DNA of 64,000 nucleotides from Faecalibacter bovis (GTDB lineage Bacteria; Bacteroidota; Bacteroidia; Flavobacteriales; Weeksellaceae): NCBI RefSeq assembly GCF_017948305.1, contig NZ_CP072842.1, positions 1,928,501 to 1,992,500 of the forward strand, read 5' to 3'. Shown piece by piece: positions 47,193 to 55,420 of this stretch (position 1 is its first letter; each line of letters starts with the position of its first letter). The notes under the pieces were generated by a model. It saw only the letters and a program-made list of their open reading frames with translations, ran no database searches and was not told where the DNA came from. The position numbers and the translations under genes were made by a program.

Positions 47193-47489
47193 ATGTTAGC
47201 ACACCACGTATTATTTTGGTTAAAAGATGATGCAACTGATGAAGAAGTGAAATTATTTCATCAAGCATTATTGGATTTAGAACCAATTGCGCCATCAGCT
47301 TTTTTTCATGTAGGAACTCCTGCTGCGATAGAAAGAGATGTAATTGATGCATCTTACTCATTTTCATTATTCGCTGCATTCGAAACGATGGAAGACTTTG
47401 AAAAATATCAAAAACATCCAGATCATATAGCTTTTTTAAATGGGCCAAATAAATTAGCAAAACGAGTATTAATCTACGATGCTGATTAA
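47193..47489 (+). CDS. Dabb (stress-responsive A/B barrel) domain protein
   Basis: A 98-residue protein: MLAHHVLFWLKDDATDEEVK, FFHVGTPAAIERDVIDASYS, LFAAFETMEDFEKYQKHPDH is the family's pattern of a dimeric alpha-beta barrel. Family members have varied roles. It starts 16 bases after the helicase stop and is probably co-transcribed with it; a terminator follows. Confidence 0.87.
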   Translation: MLAHHVLFWLKDDATDEEVKLFHQALLDLEPIAPSAFFHVGTPAAIERDVIDASYSFSLFAAFETMEDFEKYQKHPDHIAFLNGPNKLAKRVLIYDAD

Positions 47490-47499
47490 ATAAGATAAA

Positions 47500-47530
47500 A
47501 AAACCGAGTTGAAAAACTCGGTTTTTTTTT
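47500..47530 (+). terminator. Terminator of the helicase-Dabb unit
   Basis: The stem AAAACCGAGTT / AACTCGGTTTT with loop GAAA and a run of T. Confidence 0.87.
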
Positions 47531-47627
47531 GTTTTAAATCGATTTATTCTTCTTAAAATATAGTTGATGAACAATTCATTTTTGAAGGTTTTATGCTTTT
47601 AAAATAGACGCAGATTTTGGTCATTTT

Positions 47628-47660
47628 AAAAAGCCCCAAAAGAGCCTAAAATTTTGGAGC
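47628..47660 (-). terminator. Terminator of the broken tail-fibre-like gene
   Basis: On the minus strand GCTCCAAAA pairs with TTTTGGGGC (one G-U), followed by TTTTT. It lies about 80 bases after the end of the pseudogene and shows where its transcript would stop. Confidence 0.6.
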
Positions 47661-47742
47661 CAATTCAAATTTAATTTAAAATTCAATATGAATAATAACA
47701 CGTAATATTTCTATATGTATCGATTGATGTTTAATTCCTTAT

Positions 47743-49308
47743 TTATGGATTTTGTCTATCAATTAACCTTTCTATTTTAAGTTCAAGATCACGAATTTTA
47801 TCTTCTAGCGATGTTATTTTAGTATTTAAACTATCAATCATTTCTCTGGATTCTGAATCAATTATTTCCCATCTAGGAGAAGTAGGAGGAATGCTAGTCA
47901 TTTTAATTAACTTATCAGTTGTGTCGTACGTTAAATACCTTACACCTGTAGCACCATCATATTTAACACCTTCTAATTTTAAGAATCCATCAGGATTTCT
48001 CTCTAAAGATAAATCAGGAACGCTTAATGCATCACCCCAACGCAATTTTCCTGACATCATAATTTCAAAATTAGCGTAAGGATTACTTGTTGAGTGTAAA
48101 TCCTGTCTTGAAAATCGTAAACCTGGTGAACTAATAGGTTCGTTTACATCACGAGATATTGTTAGCATTGTATTTTGAAATCTCACCCAGTTTGGACCTC
48201 CTCTAGATATTCTCACATCAGGACTACTTGTACCTCCACTACCTAGTAAAAGTACACCAGATTTATTGATTGCAAATGATGGAGTAGTATCATTCGGCCT
48301 ATCAAAAATACGTAGATTATGAGTTGTAGTTGTTTCACTAGGGTTTCTGATATTAAAAGCACCATATGATTCAATATTTGGTTCACTTGAATTTAGTTTG
48401 TGAATATATACAGTTGGTGTTGCTAAATTTTCGTTATTGAAATATAATTTGCTTCCTAAACCAATATTTTGAGTTGTGAATGAATTCCCAACCACATGTA
48501 ATTTTATAAGTGGATCTATTGTTCCAATACCCACATTACCAGTAGGTGAAATTCTCATCCTTTCTAAAATATCCGTAATTCCAGTACTAAAAGTTAAAGA
48601 AGTAGGTATACTTGTACCATTTACATCACCTGTAATGGATGTTGAAATATTTGCACGATTATAAAAAGTGTTATTTGCATAACCAGCGAATCCAATTGTA
48701 CCTAATGAGTCACCATTTCTAACATTGCTAATAACACCATTTTCGAACTTTGAAGGTCTAAACGTTAAAGCTCCATCATTACTAGTTGTATTGTTTGTAG
48801 ATTCAATAATAAAATTATCTTCGGCAAAAGTTTATGATTCTGGATTTGGTCTAATATGTAAACCAGCTTCCATAGTTCTATTTGTAAAATCGCCAATACC
48901 AACGCGGCCATTTTGGTAAATACTCTGATTATTAGCGTTTGCTGGATTAGCTGAATTTGATATATTCCAAGGTTCAATTTGCATATTTTTCCATACACTT
49001 CCATCAAAATAATAATATCCGACAGCTTGAATATTTATACGCTGCCCTGTAAAATTACCTCCAGAAACATCTGTAATATATACAATAGGACCTTTTTGGT
49101 TATCACCATATAGATTTTCGCCTTTTGCTGTAAGTTCGGCTCTTGTTAAACGTGGTGCAATTAATCCATCAATACTTGTAGGAGAAGTAGCCGAAGCAAC
49201 GACATCTAAAGTAGCTTTCGGATCAGAAGTATTAACTCCAACTTGGGAAAAGCCATAGCTTGAAAATAATACTGAAATAAATAATAAATTCTTCTTTATA
49301 GATTTAAT
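47743..49308 (-). pseudogene. Tail-fibre/endosialidase-like secreted protein, broken by an in-frame stop
   Basis: One frame runs from about 49308 to 47743 (about 520 codons), interrupted by TAA at 48832-48834 between NPES and TFAEDN. The N-terminal piece has a signal-like KKNLLFISVLFSSYGFSQ then VGVNTSDPKATLDVVAS; the second piece has NVGIGTIDPLIKLHVVG. These GxGTxxPxxKLxV units are typical of large exported Bacteroidota proteins related to phage tail fibres. The C-terminus is a coiled coil (TKITSLEDKIRDLELKIERL). No ATG opens the frame: ATT at 49308 or a mutated codon (ATA AAG AAG) stands where a start is expected. Confidence 0.7.
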
Positions 49309-49486
49309 TAGTTGTGGAACAAATCTAGGAATTAAGCTATTTTTATTATATAGTACTTTTTCGTGAATATAATGCGAACTACTTTGTTTTCAGGGATTTA
49401 AATGGAGTTATTTGAGAGAAGTTGTTCGATTTATTAAATATAGCAACTAGGTGTATAAAGTAAATGTTGCATTTGTTACATCAAAT

Positions 49487-50008
49487 TTATACATTAAATA
49501 ATGAAATATAGTTCTCATCAAAATTTCTACACATAAAATTAATTTCAACCTTAAAATTATCGCTTTCTTTTTTCCCTGTTATTATTGGGTCAAATTCTGG
49601 ATCATCATTAAACATTTTAAAAAATGATTGAACTGAATCGTTTTCAAGCAATTTCTTTTCTAAAATTTTATCATTAGTAGCTACTTTATAGTTTACATCT
49701 TTTTGAAATATCTTTTTGAAATAATTTGTATGCTCAATTTTAAAATTCTCAATCTTAGAATCCTTTAAAATAATTTTAGATTGAACAGTTATTCTTGAAG
49801 TTAAATTGTCAGAAGAATTTATAAAATTTGGTTTAGAAAACTCAGATTCTTTGAACACTAACGTATGTTTAATCAAAGCATTGTTATTTTCTTGATGAAT
49901 TTCAAATGTTACTAATGGGAAATAGGCGTTAGAATTGAACCATTTTTTTTCTGTTTTAGTAAATTTTATGTCATTGTTTAATAAGTATTCTTCTAACGAT
50001 TTGTGCAC
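49487..50008 (-). CDS. Hypothetical protein near the degraded end of the cassette array
   Basis: A 173-residue soluble protein without a signal peptide and without a recognised domain (MHKSLEEYLLNNDIKFTKTE at the start, DPEFDPIITGKKESDNFKVE near the end). It is rich in K, N and E and has the same orientation as the cassette genes. A GTT-type boundary (GTTACATCAAATTTAT, near 49475) follows its 3' end, but no matching inverted copy is found ahead of its start. It may be an old cassette. Confidence 0.65.
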   Translation of the reverse strand: MHKSLEEYLLNNDIKFTKTEKKWFNSNAYFPLVTFEIHQENNNALIKHTLVFKESEFSKPNFINSSDNLTSRITVQSKIILKDSKIENFKIEHTNYFKKIFQKDVNYKVATNDKILEKKLLENDSVQSFFKMFNDDPEFDPIITGKKESDNFKVEINFMCRNFDENYISLFNV

Positions 50009-50079
50009 TGATAATTCTGATTAAATATTTATTGAAAATAATGAAAATTTGAGAGAAAATTTAGTTTTTTTAACACGAT

Positions 50080-50095
50080 GTTGTAAATTATTACA
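50080..50095 (-). repeat. Degenerate cassette boundary (R0)
   Basis: CGATGTTGTAAATTATTAC resembles the right end of an attC-like repeat (compare ACGATGTTATCC at the right end of the last repeat). The other half is not recognisable. AATAGTTTACAG at 50727-50738, beyond the HD-domain gene, is an imperfect inverted copy, which suggests an old cassette. Confidence 0.4.
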
Positions 50096-50714
50096 AAAGA
50101 TTAATTTCCTTCAAAATATTTTCACGTGCTTGTTTTTCAAACTTTTCTTTAAAATATTCTGTTTTATAAATTTCTTCAAACGTTAGAAAATGCTCTAATA
50201 CTTTTTTTCTTCCAGGTTTGTAGATTAAATCAGGATAAATTGAATATTCTTTCCTGATTTGATTTACATATTTTTCATACTGATTCCAATTTTTACCAAG
50301 AATTGATAAATCTGCATCAAGTAAATAATTAGTATCTGAATCGATGGATTTTGAATGAGATTTTGTCGCTAAAATTTGTTGATATATTTGATCAATTTGA
50401 GTAGCATCTACATTAATTTTAACTAATCTATTCGCAGCAATATTTGCACTTTTTTCCTCATTATCTTTTGATGTGCTTTTGTAGATGATATCGTGATAGA
50501 AAATAGAAAATAAAATAGAATCCCAATTGTAAATTTCAGCCTTTGCGTTTTGTAATTCATCTATCATATTATCAAGATGAGATAGATTGTGATAATATCT
50601 ATTTTTTTGAGAATATGCTTTTTCAATTTCTTCCCAATACTCAGCTTCTAATATTTTATTGTCTGAATATTTTGCTAATAAATTACTGAATTCTTGTTGT
50701 AAGTTATAATTCAT
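50091..50714 (-). CDS. HD-domain phosphohydrolase-like protein
   Basis: A 207-residue cytoplasmic protein. The metal-binding pattern is visible: YYHNLSHLDNM with H residues, FSIFYHDIIYKS with the HD pair, and LLDADLSILG with a later D. This matches the family often annotated as 'predicted metal-dependent HD superfamily phosphohydrolase'. The substrate is unknown. It is in the orientation of the array, with poorly kept cassette ends on both sides. Confidence 0.8.
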   Translation of the reverse strand: MNYNLQQEFSNLLAKYSDNKILEAEYWEEIEKAYSQKNRYYHNLSHLDNMIDELQNAKAEIYNWDSILFSIFYHDIIYKSTSKDNEEKSANIAANRLVKINVDATQIDQIYQQILATKSHSKSIDSDTNYLLDADLSILGKNWNQYEKYVNQIRKEYSIYPDLIYKPGRKKVLEHFLTFEEIYKTEYFKEKFEKQARENILKEINLL

Positions 50715-50735
50715 TTGATCAATATCAATAGTTTA

Positions 50736-50789
50736 CAGTCTAATTTAGGTTGATGTTTTTATAAAAGCAATTTTGTGAAATATTTTGTT
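50736..50789 (-). repeat. Degenerate attC-like repeat R1
   Basis: Only the right part is kept: AAAAGCAATTTTGTGAAATA, then TTTTGTTAGATGATG, a shortened version of the right end of the larger repeats. The stop codon of the neighbouring pseudogene lies inside the CTAAC core. It marks a decayed cassette junction. Confidence 0.6.
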
Positions 50790-51345
50790 AGATGATGTTT
50801 ATTTTTTTTACAATATTATTTTCTATTAAAAAGTATTCAGGTTTAAATATTGAATCAGTATGATTATTTAAAGAATTAGAATTTTTTATTATTAATTTAC
50901 TATCTCGTCTAAATTCAATTCCATTATTTTCTTCGTTTAGTTCTTGTGGTAAGTCTTCTAATATTTGTCCGGTTTCTCGATTAATTATAAAGAGTGATAG
51001 ACAACCTAACCCACAATTATTGGTAATCCCTGTATAATTACCAGCTAAGTTTGTTTTATTCGTTTTCTTTATTTCATCAGTTATAAATTTCACATATTCT
51101 TCGTTAGTCCTAAAACGACTATTTTGAAATTTTGGATTTACTAATTTTTCAGTTTAATTCGTAGCTGGATATTTTGAAAACAAACTATCAATATTCGTTG
51201 AATTAGTAGAAACATCTATATGTTTATTAGTAATATTTTCTTGTTTATTAGAAATTCTATTTTCAACCAATTTTTCATTGACTTTTAAACAACTATTGAA
51301 ACTAAAACTAAAAAATATTAAATTGATTAAAATAAATTTTCTCAT
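50788..51345 (-). pseudogene. Lipoprotein gene split by an in-frame TAA
   Basis: Translation from the ATG at 51345 gives a lipoprotein leader (MRKFILINLIFFSFSFNSC) and stops at TAA 51156-51154 after YPATN. The same frame continues without break from TEKLVNPKFQNSRF through NYTGITNNCGLGCLSLFIIN to 50788. So one protein of about 185 residues has been cut by a single stop codon. The second half alone has a GTG start at 51093 and could only make a fragment. An IS30-type element lies 15 bases before the start codon. Function unknown. Confidence 0.75.
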
Positions 51346-51360
51346 GGGGGTTTCAAGTTG

Positions 51361-52434
51361 CTAATGCAACGTTTGTATAAAAATAGTAAAAATTTTGATT
51401 ATTTGATATGTTGAATAATCATTCGATTAAAAACTTGTGCTGGCGAATATCCATCAAGAACTTTTCGAGGTCTTTGATTAAGTTCCCTTTGCACTTTTTT
51501 GAGTTCTTTTTCAGAGTGAACTGAGAGGTCAGTTCCTTTGGGAAAATAATCTCTTAAAATGCCATTTGTATTTTCATTTGTAGGTCTTTCCCAAGGCGAA
51601 TACGGATGAGTAAAATAGACTTGTACTTTCGTGTTTTTGGTGAATAATTTATGCTGCGCCATTTCAGTACCGTTATCGTATGTCAAAGACTTTTTCATCA
51701 GCATTGGTAGTTTCTTAAATTCCTTTTCAAAAGCCTTTCGAACAGTCTCTGCGTTTTTGTCTTTTAGATGCACTAAAATAACCGCCCGAGTAGATCTTTC
51801 CACCAAGGTTCCAATGGCCGATTTATGATCTTTACCGATAATTAAATCACCTTCCCAATGTCCAGGAATCTCTCTACCTATGACTTCTTGAGGTCTTTCA
51901 TCAATAGAAATACGATCTTTAATTTTAATGTCTTTCGATTCATTCGAGCGAGCAGGTCCTCTAGTTTTTTTCTTTTGTCTTAGCGAATCAATTAGTTCCT
52001 TTTTTAGGTGACTTTTACTGTGCAAATAGATATAAAAATAAATAGTTTCGTGGCTTACATTCATTGCATTATTGTGTGGAAAATTATGTTTTAAAAATAT
52101 GGAAATTTGTTCAGGCGACCATCTTTTTTTGAGTTTAGAATGCACAATTTTTAAGAGCTTTTTATTACTTAAAATTTTACTTCTCCCATAGTTTTTATTC
52201 ATTGAAATTTCAAAGGCAATTTGATGTGAAATAAAAGCATCATAACAACTTTTTTTGAATTTTTTCACTTCTCTTGAGATAGTGCTTTTGTTTCGATTTA
52301 ATAAAACAGCAATGGATGAAATGGAAAGTTTTTGATCTAAATATTTCTCAATTTTAAATCGTTCTTGTAGGGTTAATCTTGTATAATTTTGGCTCATAAC
52401 AACACTAAATTAATAATTTATAGTGTTGCATTAG
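51361..52434 (-). mobile_element. IS30-family insertion sequence
   Basis: The element is bounded by inverted ends: CTAATGCAACGTTTGTATAA at 51361 and, inverted, CTAATGCAACACTATAAATT ending at 52434. The length is about 1074 bp with one transposase gene, normal for IS30 elements. A clear target duplication was not found (TTG on the left, TTT on the right), and IS30 duplications are only 2-3 bp. It has inserted between a cassette junction and the lipoprotein pseudogene, which has lost its expected 5' core partner. Confidence 0.85.
51399..52397 (-). CDS. IS30 family transposase
   Basis: A 332-residue protein. The N-terminal helix-turn-helix with LTLQERFKIEKYLDQKLSIS and NRNKSTISREVKKF is the usual IS30 DNA-binding domain. 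The DDE residues are in GHWEGDLIIG (D), LTYDNGTEMAQH (D) and SPWERPTNENTNGILRDYFP (E). The frame is complete, so the element may be active. Confidence 0.95.
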   Translation of the reverse strand: MSQNYTRLTLQERFKIEKYLDQKLSISSIAVLLNRNKSTISREVKKFKKSCYDAFISHQIAFEISMNKNYGRSKILSNKKLLKIVHSKLKKRWSPEQISIFLKHNFPHNNAMNVSHETIYFYIYLHSKSHLKKELIDSLRQKKKTRGPARSNESKDIKIKDRISIDERPQEVIGREIPGHWEGDLIIGKDHKSAIGTLVERSTRAVILVHLKDKNAETVRKAFEKEFKKLPMLMKKSLTYDNGTEMAQHKLFTKNTKVQVYFTHPYSPWERPTNENTNGILRDYFPKGTDLSVHSEKELKKVQRELNQRPRKVLDGYSPAQVFNRMIIQHIK

Positions 52435-52463
52435 TTTTTTGAACCCGCGTTAGCCTTGCACAC

Positions 52464-52645
52464 AACGAGCCGAGTATTTGCGAAGAACGGGAGAGAAATT
52501 GAACGAAGTTCAAGTTCGTGCGTTCAAGCAAATTGCTCTTTTCTGAAACTAAATTAGATTAAAGTTTTAAGAAAAGCAATTTTGCGAGCGGAAAAGAATG
52601 GGATGAAAGTTTACTTTCAGACCGTTTTTTGCGAAATACTTTGTT
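52464..52645 (-). repeat. attC-like repeat R2
   Basis: A 182-bp repeat from AAC to GTT of the main sequence group: left end ACAACGAGCCGAGTATTTGC, right end TTGCGAAATACTTTGTTGTA. Internal stems are TTGAAC/GTTCAA, the CAAATTGCTCTTTTCT / AGAAAAGCAATTTTG pair, and GAAAGT/ACTTTC. Just left of it stands GCGTTAGCC, a second core-like motif that suggests an old junction lost beside the IS. Confidence 0.8.
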
Positions 52646-52658
52646 GTACGCAGTTTAT

Positions 52659-53114
52659 TTAATATTCATCTTCCATAGTTTTGTCAATCCAATCTATGAA
52701 ATTTCTCCATTTATAATTTGGGTTAGATTCAATAGCGTTTGAGTTATGGTCAAAAATCACAATAGGATATTCAGATTTAGAACTTCTATTATCAAAACAC
52801 CAAAAATCTCCATTATCTTGTTTGAAAGGTGTTAGATATTCGGGTAATTTTAATTCTGCATAATCTTTTAATACTTCTTCTAAACTCATATAAGGTTCAA
52901 GTAAGCTATTTGCAAAACCAAATCCATCAAAAGCAAAATTTCCGATCGGAATTTCTTTGCAATATTTTAGTTGAAATTCGATAAATGATTTCGGAAACTG
53001 ACATTTATATTTTTCAATTAGTTTATTCAAGTCCGTTTCATTGGGTTCAGGATAATTCGGTGGGAACGCTGGTTCTCGTTCAGAATATTTTGATTTTATA
53101 TCTTCAAATGTCAT
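52659..53114 (-). CDS. SMI1/KNR4 (SUKH) family protein, cassette cargo
   Basis: A 151-residue single SUKH-type domain: LNKLIEKYKCQFPKSFIEFQ, then FGFANSLLEPYMSLEEVLKD, and NGDFWCFDNRSS with PIVIFDHN near the end. SUKH proteins include immunity proteins against polymorphic toxins; no toxin gene is near. The ATG at 53114 is taken as start; an in-frame TTG at 53135 lies within the recombination core. The cassette is bounded by GTTGTACGC and GCGTACAAC, exact inverted copies. Confidence 0.82.
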   Translation of the reverse strand: MTFEDIKSKYSEREPAFPPNYPEPNETDLNKLIEKYKCQFPKSFIEFQLKYCKEIPIGNFAFDGFGFANSLLEPYMSLEEVLKDYAELKLPEYLTPFKQDNGDFWCFDNRSSKSEYPIVIFDHNSNAIESNPNYKWRNFIDWIDKTMEDEY

Positions 53115-53133
53115 GTTTGGAAAAATTGCGTAC

Positions 53134-53217
53134 AACGGTTCGGTGTTAGCGAACTACGGAGTAAATAAAACTAATACGGTAAGTGATTTCAAACCGTAGT
53201 TTCGCTAAATACTTGTT
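53134..53217 (-). repeat. Short attC-like repeat R3
   Basis: This 84-bp repeat has a single stem: AACGGTTCGGTGTTAGCGAA on the left and CGCTAAATACTTGTTATG on the right, with CTACGG/CCGTAG innermost. It lacks the three internal branches of the others and is closest in size and form to a classical attC site. Confidence 0.8.
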
Positions 53218-53259
53218 ATGTGATGTACTTATTTTAAAACACAAAAATTAATTAACTAA

Positions 53260-53643
53260 ATGACTAAAGAAGAAAAAATAAAAGAAGCTTAGGATAACGC
53301 TGATGGATTAAATAAAAATAATTGGGCTAACCATTGGACATACGATATGGCGAAAAAACATGGAATGGATAAAGATGGTTGGATTAAAGTATGTGGATAT
53401 GAACCTGGAGAAGGAATGGTTTGTGATTATATGAGGCCACCACAGTTAAAAGGTATTGAGGATAACAACGGTTGGAATATTATTACTGATGATTTAGAAT
53501 TTACAACAGAAATATTTTGGCTTTATAATTCAAGTAATATAGACTTGTTTAGAGGTCGTTTGTTTGATGATGATAAATTACCGATTCATAGATACGCTAC
53601 ACATTACCAACCAATTGAAAAACCTAAACCACCAATTTATTAA
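53260..53643 (+). pseudogene. Cassette gene in reverse orientation with in-frame TAG
   Basis: The frame MTKEEKIKEA, TAG at 53290-53292, then DNADGLNKNNWANHWTYDMA continues to 53643 without another stop. The intact protein would have 127 residues. The remaining ATG at 53347 gives 98 residues. It is the only cassette gene on the + strand. The cassette ends GTTATGTGATGTACTTA (53215) and, inverted, TAAGTATATCACATAAC (ending 53657) match at 16 of 17 positions. Function unknown. Confidence 0.65.
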
Positions 53644-53654
53644 GTATATCACAT

Positions 53655-53837
53655 AACGAGCCGAGTATTTGCGAAGAACGGGAGAGAATTTGAACGAAGT
53701 TCAAGTTCGTCGGTTCAAGCAAATTGCTCTTTTCTGAAACTAAATTAGTTTATTGTTTTAAGAAAAGCAATTTTGCGAGTGGAAAAGAATGGAATGAAAG
53801 TTTACTTTTCAGACCGTATTTTGCGAAATACTTTGTT
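53655..53837 (-). repeat. attC-like repeat R4
   Basis: A 183-bp repeat. The outer stem is GTATTTGCGAAGAACGG against CCGTATTTTGCGAAATAC. Branches: TTGAAC(53690)/GTTCAA(53699); GCAAATTGCTCTTTTCT (53719-53735)/AGAAAAGCAATTTTGC (53761-53776); GAAAG/CTTTTC near 53796-53810. Confidence 0.85.
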
Positions 53838-53852
53838 ATCTGCAGTCGCAAT

Positions 53853-54365
53853 TTATTTAATCCTTTGCAGTTTTAAAATAAAATCAAATTCATTTTTTTC
53901 GTATTTAGAATCAACCTTTTGCAATTCAATTATTCTGAATTTATCTATCAATTTTTTTTGATTAAAAAGTTGTAGTATTAAGTTATCTTTTTCATTACTT
54001 AATTTTATTTCGATATAATTTTCAGCCTTTGAAACCTTTTGAGTAGGTGGTTCAGAACAATAATTTGCATCGCCAAGAATAAAAGCGTCATTTTTGTGAA
54101 AATTCCAATTAATTATTTTGCAATAATCTCTTTTAAAACTTCTTGCATTTTTAAATTCAATAAATTCACTTGTATAATATTTATTTTCAGTATTGTCTGT
54201 AAACCAAGGATTTGAACTTGTATCAATTAGATTTTTATTGGGCTGTTTAATTGTACTCTTGAAAACTTTTAAAACATTTTCTTTATTCAATTTAACGCTT
54301 TGACAAAAACTAAATATTGAAAGATGAATCACAAAAATTATTATAATTTTTTCACTGAATTTCAT
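53853..54365 (-). CDS. Hypothetical exported protein, cassette cargo
   Basis: A 170-residue protein with a signal peptide (MKFSEKIIIIFVIHLSIFSF, then CQS). The mature part is rich in K, N and F, with YTSEFIEFKNARSFKRDYC. No family is recognised. The cassette is bounded by GTTATCTGCAGTCGCAA and, inverted, TTTGTGATTGCAGATAAC. The start codon lies 41 bases from the core, the longest leader in the array. Confidence 0.7.
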   Translation of the reverse strand: MKFSEKIIIIFVIHLSIFSFCQSVKLNKENVLKVFKSTIKQPNKNLIDTSSNPWFTDNTENKYYTSEFIEFKNARSFKRDYCKIINWNFHKNDAFILGDANYCSEPPTQKVSKAENYIEIKLSNEKDNLILQLFNQKKLIDKFRIIELQKVDSKYEKNEFDFILKLQRIK

Positions 54366-54405
54366 AGATTTTCTATTTATGTTTGTTTTTTTTGTGATTG
54401 CAGAT

Positions 54406-54585
54406 AACGAGCCGAGTATTTGCGAAGAACGGGGAGAATTTGAACGAAGTTCAAGTTCGTACGTTCAAGCAAATTGCTCTTTTCTGAAACTAAATTAGTT
54501 TATTGTTTTAAGAAAAGTAATTTTGCGAGTGGAAAAAGATGGGATGAAAGTTTACTTTCAGCCCGTTTTTCGCAAATAATATGTT
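54406..54585 (-). repeat. attC-like repeat R5
   Basis: A 180-bp repeat of the main group, left end ATAACGAGCCGAGTATTTGC, right end CGCAAATAATATGTTAGCTG. The GAACGGGG/GCCCG outer stem and the three branches are kept. Core bases to its left match the 53.9-kb cassette and those to its right the 54.6-kb cassette. Confidence 0.82.
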
Positions 54586-54600
54586 AGCTGCTGGCATTTA

Positions 54601-55194
54601 TTATTTAGACTGAATGATGAAATCATATTCATGTTCGGTAAAATAAAATGGAATATTAGCCCATTCTAAATTATTATTTTTAGCAGTTAAATGTACTTGA
54701 TATATAAATTGCATAAACTTTGAAATAATGATTTGCTCAGTCCAATCTCTTGCATCTTGCAACTCTTGAGAAACATCGTCATTTTCAATTAAGTTTTCAA
54801 ATAAATTCTGAAAATCTTCAAGACCAGTTAAAACAAATTCTTCCTTAGTCATTATTTCAGGATTGCAATCTGATAACCATTCCATATCTTCAGGATTATA
54901 GCCGCCATCAAATTCAAAAGCAAAACATTGTATATACCACTTTTCAGTATTTATATCAAATTCGTTTAATTCAAAATAGAATGCTTTTATTTCTGAGTGC
55001 TTAGAGATTTTCTTATAAAAAGAATCGATCCATTTAATACAATCTTCCACATTATTTGTAAATGAATGCTCTAATATTTTATGAAATGAAGTTTGGTTAA
55101 TTTCATTTAAATGTTTTTTTGCAATAGTTATTGCATTCTCAAAATTTAACTTTTCAAGTTCATAATTTATTTTTTCAGCAAAATCAAAGTTCAT
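54601..55194 (-). CDS. Hypothetical protein, cassette cargo
   Basis: A 197-residue acidic soluble protein. The segments KWYIQCFAFEFDGGYNPEDM and EEFVLTGLEDFQNLFENL are reminiscent of small immunity-type or DUF proteins found singly in cassettes, but no family is named with confidence. The cassette ends are GTTAGCTGCTGGCATT and, inverted, AATGCTTGCAGCTAAC. Confidence 0.7.
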   Translation of the reverse strand: MNFDFAEKINYELEKLNFENAITIAKKHLNEINQTSFHKILEHSFTNNVEDCIKWIDSFYKKISKHSEIKAFYFELNEFDINTEKWYIQCFAFEFDGGYNPEDMEWLSDCNPEIMTKEEFVLTGLEDFQNLFENLIENDDVSQELQDARDWTEQIIISKFMQFIYQVHLTAKNNNLEWANIPFYFTEHEYDFIIQSK

Positions 55195-55220
55195 ATGTAA
55201 TTTTTTTAATGCTTGCAGCT

Positions 55221-55409
55221 AACGTTTTGGGTATTGCCGAAGGCGGGGAAATCGAAGCTGGAAGTTTCGATTTTGCACCGAGGCGAGCCAAAACGAATTT
55301 ATATGAAGTAAATTTAAAAAATAAAAACGAATATAATTCGTTTTTGGCGGCGATAGAAGTACAAACTTTGAATTTGGCACTTTAGCCCCGCTTTTGGCAA
55401 TACTATGTT
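55221..55409 (-). repeat. attC-like repeat R6 (second sequence group)
   Basis: A 189-bp repeat unlike R2-R5 in sequence: left AACGTTTTGGGTATTGCCGA, right CTTTTGGCAATACTATGTTG. The shape is similar: outer stem with GGCGGGG/CCCCGC; branch AATCGAA/TTTCGATT; branch CCAAAACGAATT/AATTCGTTTTTGG; branch AAGT...ACTT. Confidence 0.8.
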
Positions 55410-55420
55410 GTGTGCAGTTT

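Noticed and set aside
47191-47574. 127-residue minus-strand ORF
   Set aside because: Antisense to the Dabb protein gene and its terminator.
53115-53135. TTG start of the SUKH gene at 53135 and of the cupin gene at 58704
   Set aside because: These TTG codons lie inside the recombination cores and add residues not matching the families; ATG codons at 53114 and 58677 are better.
48832-53292. Programmed stop-codon read-through in three genes
   Set aside because: The stops differ (TAA, TAA, TAG), share no context, and no suppressor tRNA or recoding element is seen; gene decay is simpler.
55131-55385. 84-residue + strand ORF
   Set aside because: It covers repeat R6 and the antisense of the 54.6-kb cassette gene start; no plausible protein pattern.
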